DNA of 11,652 nucleotides from an uncultured Actinomycetes bacterium (GTDB taxonomy: Bacteria; Actinomycetota; Actinomycetes; Nanopelagicales; Nanopelagicaceae), in NCBI GenBank assembly GCA_903921405.1, contig CAIXPV010000151.1, forward strand, positions 1 to 11,652, given 5' to 3'. Position numbers and translations under genes: made by a program. Below, piece by piece: positions 6,833 to 11,652 of this stretch (its first letter is position 1; each line of letters starts with the position of its first letter). The notes below the pieces were generated by a model. That model was not told the origin of the DNA and did not search any database. It saw only the letters and a list, made by a program, of their open reading frames with translations.

Positions 6833-7609
6833 ATGAGCGAAAAGATTCTTGAACTCAAAAACTTAACAATGCGCTTTGGTGGAGTTACTGCCCTCGATAA
6901 AGTTGACCTCCATGTCTTTAAAGGTGAGATCTGTGCCTTGATTGGCCCAAATGGTGCCGGCAAGACAACGATCTTTAATGTTATAACTGGCGTGTATCAA
7001 GCCACCGAGGGAGAGATTATCTTCAATGGTGAGAGCATCCTTGGCAAGAAACGTCACATCATCGCTAGAACTGGATTAGCGCGTACATTTCAAAATGTTC
7101 GCCTATGGGGCGAGATGACCGCATTGGAAAATGTTGTTACAGCTACCGATGTTCACAAGCGCTCAGGTCTACCGGGAGCTCTCTTTGGTCTGCCTCGCTC
7201 ACGTCGCGAAGAGAAGGCCGGGCGCGAACGCGCTCAAGAGCTGTTGGATTTTATGGGTATCGGACATCGCTCTGATCAACTAGGGAAAAACCTTCCATAT
7301 GGTGATCAACGTCGATTAGAAATTGCTCGCGCAATGGGTACTGAGCCCAAACTCCTGCTTCTCGATGAGCCAGCAGCTGGATTTAATCCTGCTGAAAAAG
7401 TTGAGCTTGCACAGTTAATTAAAAAGATTCGCGATGCCGGATACACCGTACTTTTAATTGAACATGATATGTCATTGATCATGGGAATATCAGATCGCGT
7501 AGCTGTTCTAGATTTTGGTGTAAAGATTGCCGATGATCTGCCAAGCAAGGTTCAAAATGATCCCAAGGTTATTGAGGCCTATTTAGGAGTTCCTGCCGAT
7601 GCGTCTTGA
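6833..7609 (+). CDS. livG: Branched-chain amino acid ABC transporter ATP-binding protein LivG, set 2
   Basis: This is the cytoplasmic ATPase subunit of set 2, 258 residues. Walker A is at residues 38-46 (GPNGAGKTT), Q-loop Gln87 is in the Arg-Thr-Phe-Gln-Asn context, the signature LPYGDQ is at 154-159, Walker B ends in Asp178-Glu179, and switch His211 is in Ile-Glu-His-Asp-Met. The Ala-Gly-Phe-Asn-Pro segment after Walker B is typical of LivG. Compared with LivG of set 1 the motifs are the same but the rest differs at many positions, so the two are old paralogues. The end of the gene overlaps livF2 by 11 bases in another frame. Confidence 0.96.
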   Translation: MSEKILELKNLTMRFGGVTALDKVDLHVFKGEICALIGPNGAGKTTIFNVITGVYQATEGEIIFNGESILGKKRHIIARTGLARTFQNVRLWGEMTALENVVTATDVHKRSGLPGALFGLPRSRREEKAGRERAQELLDFMGIGHRSDQLGKNLPYGDQRRLEIARAMGTEPKLLLLDEPAAGFNPAEKVELAQLIKKIRDAGYTVLLIEHDMSLIMGISDRVAVLDFGVKIADDLPSKVQNDPKVIEAYLGVPADAS

Positions 7610-8321
7610 AATTAAAGATCTCCATGTCCACTACGGCAAGATTGAGGCGATCAAAGGAATCTCAGTTGTAGTTAATGAAGGCGAAATTGTCACACTCATC
7701 GGAGCAAACGGCGCCGGTAAGACAACGACCCTAAAGACCATCTCAGGTCTGCGCAAAGTCTCGAGCGGTGCGATTTTATTTGATGGTCAAGATATCTCTA
7801 AGGTGCCGGCGCACGAGCGCGTAGATCTTGGAATCTCGCAAGCACCTGAGGGCCGCGGAATTTTTCCAGGAATGACGGTTTTAGAGAACCTTGAAATGGG
7901 AAAGTTTCACCGTAAAAATCGACGCCATGAAATGGATGAAGATCTCGATAAGGTCTATGCCTTATTCCCACGTTTGAAAGAACGTACATCTCAAGCCGGT
8001 GGAACATTATCTGGAGGAGAGCAGCAGATGCTAGCGATTGGCCGGGCATTGATGGCCCGACCAAAGGTATTGCTTCTTGATGAGCCATCTATGGGTCTTG
8101 CACCGCAGATGATTGCCAATATTTTCCGTATTATCACGGAGATCAATAAGACAGGCGTGACGATCTTGCTGGTCGAGCAAAATGCGCAGCAAGCTTTACA
8201 GCGTGCTCATCGTGCCTACATTCTGGAGACTGGAAATGTGGTTAAAGAAGCTGCTGCTTCAGACTTACTCAATGATCCAGCTGTGCGTGAGGCTTATTTG
8301 GGAACTGGCGCGCACGCTTAA
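7599..8321 (+). CDS. livF: Branched-chain amino acid ABC transporter ATP-binding protein LivF, set 2
   Basis: This is the partner ATPase of LivG in set 2, 240 residues. Walker A is at residues 35-43 (GANGAGKTT), the Q-loop is followed by the Pro-Glu-Gly-Arg hallmark, the signature SGGEQ is at 138-142, and Walker B ends in Asp161-Glu162. As in most LivF proteins the switch position is Gln194 (Val-Glu-Gln-Asn) rather than His. AGGAG at 7585-7589, inside livG2, is nine bases before the ATG and supports this start, which overlaps livG2 by 11 bases. It is the last gene of set 2. Only 32 bases separate it from the convergent thioesterase gene, and I see no clear terminator hairpin between them. Confidence 0.96.
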   Translation: MRLEIKDLHVHYGKIEAIKGISVVVNEGEIVTLIGANGAGKTTTLKTISGLRKVSSGAILFDGQDISKVPAHERVDLGISQAPEGRGIFPGMTVLENLEMGKFHRKNRRHEMDEDLDKVYALFPRLKERTSQAGGTLSGGEQQMLAIGRALMARPKVLLLDEPSMGLAPQMIANIFRIITEINKTGVTILLVEQNAQQALQRAHRAYILETGNVVKEAAASDLLNDPAVREAYLGTGAHA

Positions 8322-8353
8322 CGTTTAGCCGCTAGATACATGTGCAGAAGACG

Positions 8354-8767
8354 CTACGCTCTTTCAGCCAAAATTAAGCACGTGATGCGCGCGGTACATG
8401 TTCGTTGACCTTGTTCATTTGTGATGATGATTTCCCATGAACACAGAGTTTTCCCGAGTGAGATTGCAGTTGCTACTCCAGTAACTACGCCGGTTGTTGC
8501 AGACTTATGGTGAGTTGCATTGATATCGACACCGACTATTTTTCTAGTGGGTCCTGCGTGAAGTGAAGTTCCGATCGAACCCAAGCTTTCGGCGAGAACT
8601 ACATTTGCACCCCCGTGTAAAAGTCCCAATGGCTGGGTGTTGCCATCTACGGGCATCGTGCCCACTACGCGTCCTTGCGCTGCTTCAGTGATCACGATGC
8701 CCATTTTTTGATCCAGTGCACCACTGCCGCGCTCTTTATAAAACTTTAGAAACTCCTCATTGATCAT
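8354..8767 (-). CDS. Hotdog-fold acyl-CoA thioesterase (PaaI/YdiI/EntH type)
   Basis: This is a small cytoplasmic thioesterase of 137 residues that should hydrolyse an acyl- or aryl-CoA (or carrier-bound) thioester. The central Gln45-Pro-Leu-Gly-Leu-Leu-His51-Gly-Gly to Leu-Ala-Glu60 matches the active site of the YdiI/EntH branch, where Gln, His and Glu in this spacing are catalytic. The later Asn-Ala-Thr-His-His and Trp-Glu-Ile plus Asp/Glu-Gln-Gly-Arg segments also fit. The substrate cannot be told from sequence; 1,4-dihydroxy-2-naphthoyl-CoA (menaquinone route) is one option and general CoA housekeeping another. I chose ATG 8767, because a -10-like TAGAAT lies seven bases before it (leaderless start) and the length fits the family. 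An in-frame ATG at 8788 would add seven residues and lacks a good ribosome site. It is divergent from polA and convergent with livF2. Confidence 0.88.
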   Translation of the reverse strand: MINEEFLKFYKERGSGALDQKMGIVITEAAQGRVVGTMPVDGNTQPLGLLHGGANVVLAESLGSIGTSLHAGPTRKIVGVDINATHHKSATTGVVTGVATAISLGKTLCSWEIIITNEQGQRTCTARITCLILAERA

Positions 8768-8774
8768 AAGAAGT

Positions 8775-8803
8775 ATTCTAGCGGGCATCCTAAGATGTGC
8801 CCA
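8775..8803 (-). promoter_or_regulatory. Candidate leaderless promoter of the thioesterase gene
   Basis: Read on the - strand, TGGGCA (8803-8798) and TAGAAT (8780-8775) are separated by 17 bases, and the ATG at 8767 follows the -10 box after seven bases. This geometry places the transcription start at the A of the start codon, a common leaderless arrangement in actinobacteria. The -35 box overlaps the polA start codon. Confidence 0.5.
8791..8796 (+). promoter_or_regulatory. Candidate -10 box of polA (leaderless)
   Basis: TAAGAT fits the TAnnnT -10 pattern and ends six bases before ATG 8803, so transcription could begin at or next to the start codon. No convincing -35 box is seen at the expected distance. 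No Shine-Dalgarno sequence precedes ATG 8803, which agrees with a leaderless mRNA. Confidence 0.4.
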
Positions 8804-11391
8804 TGAGCAAACGCCTATTACTTATTGACGGGCACTCAATGGCATACCGTGCTTTCTATGCACTCCCAGCAGAAAACTTTACGACTGCTACGGGTCAGCA
8901 CACCAATGCTATTTATGGCTTTGCCACGATGTTGCTTTCACTGTTAACAACCGAGAAGCCGACGCATGTTGCAGTCGCCTTCGATGTATCTCGTAAGACT
9001 TTTAGATCTGAAATCTTCCCTGAATACAAGGCCAACAGAAGCAAGACTCCTGATGAGTTCCGTTCACAGATGAGCTATCTGCATGAACTTGTTGCGGCAT
9101 TTGGAATATCCCAATTTGAGGTTGAGGGATTTGAAGCCGATGATATTTTGGCAACGATTGCCAAGCAAGCAGAGCGAGAAGGCGCCGAGGTACTTATTTG
9201 TACTGGCGATCGTGACTCTTTTCAGTTGGTGAATGAGAAGACAACCGTCTTATATCCAAAGCGCGGAGTCAGCGATTTGGCACGGATGACACCAGAGGCA
9301 GTTCACGAAAAATATGGAATGTCCCCGGCGCAGTATCCTGATTTTGCAGCGTTACGCGGTGACCCTAGCGATAATCTGCCATCGGTTCCCGGCGTTGGAG
9401 AAAAGACTGCCGCCAAATGGATAGTTGAGTACGGTTCACTCAAGGAGCTCTTATCGAATGTAGATAAACTGGCCGGCAAGGTTGGACAATCACTTCGAGA
9501 TTCAATTGATAACGTGATTCAAAATAGCGAACTCACCAAGTTGGTTGATGATGTTCCACTTGATCTCTCTATCGATGGCCTTGAGTGGGCTGGTGTGAAT
9601 GAGGCAATGACGAATCCGCTCTTTGATATTTTGGAGTTCAAGACGCTCAAAGATCGCATGAAGCCAATTCTCTTAAAGACAACTTCACCGTCTACTCCTG
9701 AGCCTGAATTCACACTTTTTGCTGATGAAATGAATGAAGGAGTTTTAACTCCCCAGGAGGCATCGGCCAAGATTGCAGCACACTCTGGCACAATCGCGAT
9801 AGCTTTTTCTTTTCTTGAGGAGAAGCTGCATCGCTACGCGGTGGCCTTATCTCCAGAGGATGTGTTCCTTGTTCATTCATCGACAATGGGGGATTGGGCT
9901 ACCGATTCTAAAGTCACAAAGATTGCACACGATGCTAAAGCTGTGGCACGTATTAATGGTTTAAGCGGCGTTGAATTCGATACATCTATTGCTGCCTACT
10001 TAGTCAATCCTGGAACACGTTCGCTAGAACTCACTGATATTCAAGAGCGTTGGGGAGATGGCTCTGCAATAAATACTTCTAGCCCTGAACAAGAGTTACT
10101 GACCTGTGCCAGAGCACTCTTTGCTCTTCAAATTTCGCTGACCAGTGAGTTAAAGGAGCGCGATCTCTACGATCTCTTCATCACGATGGAGCTTCCAATT
10201 GCCGAACTTTTGGCAAGAATGGAGATGGCTGGAGTCGCAGTTGATCGAGGAGAGCTTGAAAAACTCTTTGCCTTCTTTGAGGGCGAAGTCTCACGTGAGA
10301 CAAAAGCTGCCCACGACTGCGTTGGGCATGAATTCAATGTGGCATCACCTAAACAGTTACAAGTAGTGCTTTTTGATGAACTTCACTTACCTAAGACTAA
10401 AAAGATAAAAACTGGATTTACTACCGATGCCGATAGTTTGGATTGGCTACGCGAGAAGACAGGTCATCCACTCCTTACTCATCTATTGCGTATTCGTGAG
10501 ACCAAGAAACTCAGTTCAGTTGTAGAGGGATTGATTAATGAGATTGCCTCTGATGGACGCATCCATACGCATTTTCAGCAGACCGTTGCCGCAACTGGTC
10601 GCTTATCATCGACTGGACCAAATCTACAAAATATCCCAGTGCGCACTGAAGAAGGTCGAACTATTCGCAATGCTTTCGTTGCTGGCAAAGCGTATGTGGG
10701 TCTATTAACCGCCGATTACAGTCAAATCGAGATGCGAATAATGGCGCATCTATCCAATGACGAAAAACTTCTTGCAGCCTTTGAATCTGGCGAAGATTTA
10801 CACGCCACAATCGCTGCAGTAATTTTTGGAGTCAAGGCTCACGATGTTGATTCAGAGATGCGGCGACAAATAAAGGCAATGTCCTACGGCCTAGCTTACG
10901 GTTTATCTTCCTATGGCTTATCAGCTCAGTTAGATATCAGCCCAGGTGAGGCACAGGGATTAATGGATACGTACTTCCAGCGCTTTGGTGGAATTCGAGA
11001 TTACTTAAAGACCGTCGTTGAGGATGCACGAAAAGTGGGATACACCGAAACGATTATGGGACGTCGTCGTTACTTACCAGATCTAATGAGTGATAATCGA
11101 ATGCGCCGTGAAGTTGCCGAACGAATGGCCTTGAATGCTCCCATTCAGGGATCGGCCGCCGACATAATAAAGATGGCAATGCTTAAAGTAGATAGCGCGA
11201 TAACAATTGGCGGATTTAAATCGCGATTACTTTTACAGATTCATGATGAACTAATTGTTGAGGTAGTTAAAGGCGAAGAAGTTGGAATTACTGAATTGGT
11301 CAAGCGTGAAATGGGTGCGGCCTATCCTTTACGTGCGCCTCTAGATGTCAGCGCCGGCCTTGGTTTAACCTGGCATGAGGCCGCGCACTAG
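8803..11391 (+). CDS. polA: DNA polymerase I
   Basis: This is a complete family A DNA polymerase of 862 residues, for Okazaki-fragment maturation and excision repair. The N-terminal 5'-nuclease is intact: Asp9, Asp61, Glu111-Ala-Asp113-Asp114, Asp136/Asp138, then Gly-Asp187-Pro-Ser-Asp190 and the Pro-Gly-Val-Gly-Glu-Lys helix-hairpin-helix. The middle 3'-5' exonuclease domain (about 300-460) is degenerate: where the E. coli enzyme has Asp-x-Glu there is Ala332-Ile-Ala334, so proofreading should be absent, as in mycobacterial PolA and Taq. The polymerase domain has motif A with Asp638, the O-helix with Arg687, Lys691, Tyr695 and Tyr699, and motif C His-Asp815-Glu. Tyr695 sits where E. coli has Phe762. 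I chose ATG 8803; an in-frame GTG at 8797 would add two residues but overlaps the spacer after the -10 box. The TAG stop overlaps the stop of the convergent MFS gene. Confidence 0.97.
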   Translation: MSKRLLLIDGHSMAYRAFYALPAENFTTATGQHTNAIYGFATMLLSLLTTEKPTHVAVAFDVSRKTFRSEIFPEYKANRSKTPDEFRSQMSYLHELVAAFGISQFEVEGFEADDILATIAKQAEREGAEVLICTGDRDSFQLVNEKTTVLYPKRGVSDLARMTPEAVHEKYGMSPAQYPDFAALRGDPSDNLPSVPGVGEKTAAKWIVEYGSLKELLSNVDKLAGKVGQSLRDSIDNVIQNSELTKLVDDVPLDLSIDGLEWAGVNEAMTNPLFDILEFKTLKDRMKPILLKTTSPSTPEPEFTLFADEMNEGVLTPQEASAKIAAHSGTIAIAFSFLEEKLHRYAVALSPEDVFLVHSSTMGDWATDSKVTKIAHDAKAVARINGLSGVEFDTSIAAYLVNPGTRSLELTDIQERWGDGSAINTSSPEQELLTCARALFALQISLTSELKERDLYDLFITMELPIAELLARMEMAGVAVDRGELEKLFAFFEGEVSRETKAAHDCVGHEFNVASPKQLQVVLFDELHLPKTKKIKTGFTTDADSLDWLREKTGHPLLTHLLRIRETKKLSSVVEGLINEIASDGRIHTHFQQTVAATGRLSSTGPNLQNIPVRTEEGRTIRNAFVAGKAYVGLLTADYSQIEMRIMAHLSNDEKLLAAFESGEDLHATIAAVIFGVKAHDVDSEMRRQIKAMSYGLAYGLSSYGLSAQLDISPGEAQGLMDTYFQRFGGIRDYLKTVVEDARKVGYTETIMGRRRYLPDLMSDNRMRREVAERMALNAPIQGSAADIIKMAMLKVDSAITIGGFKSRLLLQIHDELIVEVVKGEEVGITELVKREMGAAYPLRAPLDVSAGLGLTWHEAAH

Positions 11392-11652
11392 GTTGTCGTG
11401 GGAGCGTTGCCTTCCATAGCTGCAGTATCTTCTTCCTCTGTTGGAATTCGATCAGCTGCAATCAAACGTTTCTTGCCAATTGTTAAAACGATATTTCCCA
11501 TACCTATAGAGACTGCGGTTAGTGCTAAGCAGAACTGCGGTGAAATATTATCAGAGAGCAAACCACCTACCGCGGCTCCGAATGACATCACGCTTCCTTC
11601 TACGGTCCAGAGCCAGGCCATATATGAAACGGCCGAGCCTTTTGGCCGAACC
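11388..11652 (-). CDS. MFS transporter, C-terminal part (5' end beyond the window)
   Basis: This is the last 87 residues of a membrane protein whose frame is open to the right edge. It starts within Arg-Pro-Lys-Gly-Ser-Ala, followed by a helix rich in Gly and Ala (Met-Ala-Trp-Leu to Gly-Gly-Leu-Leu-Ser-Asp), another hydrophobic helix, a basic Gly-Lys-Lys-Arg turn and an acidic, Thr-ended tail. The pattern Pro-x-Gly, then a helix, then Gly-x-x-x-Gly-Gly-x-Leu-x-Asp is typical of the last two transmembrane helices of major facilitator superfamily efflux or sugar-type transporters. The Met codon at 11621 is internal. The substrate cannot be inferred. The gene converges on polA, with the stop codons overlapping in CTAG. 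Confidence 0.72.
   Translation of the reverse strand, partial: VRPKGSAVSYMAWLWTVEGSVMSFGAAVGGLLSDNISPQFCLALTAVSIGMGNIVLTIGKKRLIAADRIPTEEEDTAAMEGNAPTTT

Noticed and set aside
8322..8353. Bidirectional terminator between livF2 and the thioesterase gene
   Set aside because: The 32-base gap has only very short palindromes (such as AACGTT) and no stem with a T-tract on either strand.
8768..8788. Upstream ATG at 8788 as thioesterase start
   Set aside because: It adds seven residues not expected in the family, has no properly spaced ribosome site, and its codons lie over the likely -10 box.

Overview
The window is a stretch of bacterial chromosome that is almost fully coding. It looks like an actinobacterium with moderate G+C (roughly mid-40s to 50% by eye, not counted). 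Three things point that way: a DNA polymerase I with a decayed proofreading domain and a Tyr at the sugar-selectivity position of the O-helix; TAnnnT-type -10 boxes placed so that transcripts could begin at the start codon; and tightly overlapping genes. A freshwater acI/Nanopelagicales-type organism is a reasonable guess, but nothing here proves it.

Positions 1-8321 (+ strand) hold two tandem branched-chain amino acid (HAAT/Liv family) ABC transporter gene sets. Set 1 is livH (5' end cut by the window edge), livM, livG and livF, up to 3466. Set 2 begins after a 149-base gap with a substrate-binding protein gene (livK), followed by livH, livM, livG and livF. Both sets have the same order and overlapping junctions, but the paralogues are clearly diverged, so this is an old duplication or two independent systems. 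Each H/M pair forms the membrane channel, each G/F pair the ATPase dimer, and LivK captures substrate outside the cell. A binding-protein gene for set 1 probably lies upstream of the window. Two hairpins mark the livK boundaries: an imperfect one spanning the livF1 stop, and a perfect 18-bp one between livK and livH2. Neither has a T-tract, so they may set different expression levels rather than end transcription fully.

Positions 8354-8767 (- strand) encode a small hotdog-fold acyl-CoA thioesterase, convergent with livF2 and divergent from polA. The two divergent start codons are only 35 bases apart and each has a plausible leaderless promoter. polA (8803-11391, +) is complete, with a 5'-nuclease, an inactive 3'-5' exonuclease domain and an intact polymerase domain. 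It meets the C-terminal end of an MFS transporter gene on the - strand, the two genes sharing the bases CTAG as overlapping stop codons; that gene runs off the right edge.

I found no CRISPR array, mobile element, rRNA or tRNA. No non-coding stretch exceeds 150 bases. The gene content is ordinary; I see no convincing new system. The points of interest are the regulatory hairpins, the binding protein without a lipid-anchor cysteine, and the compact divergent promoter region.
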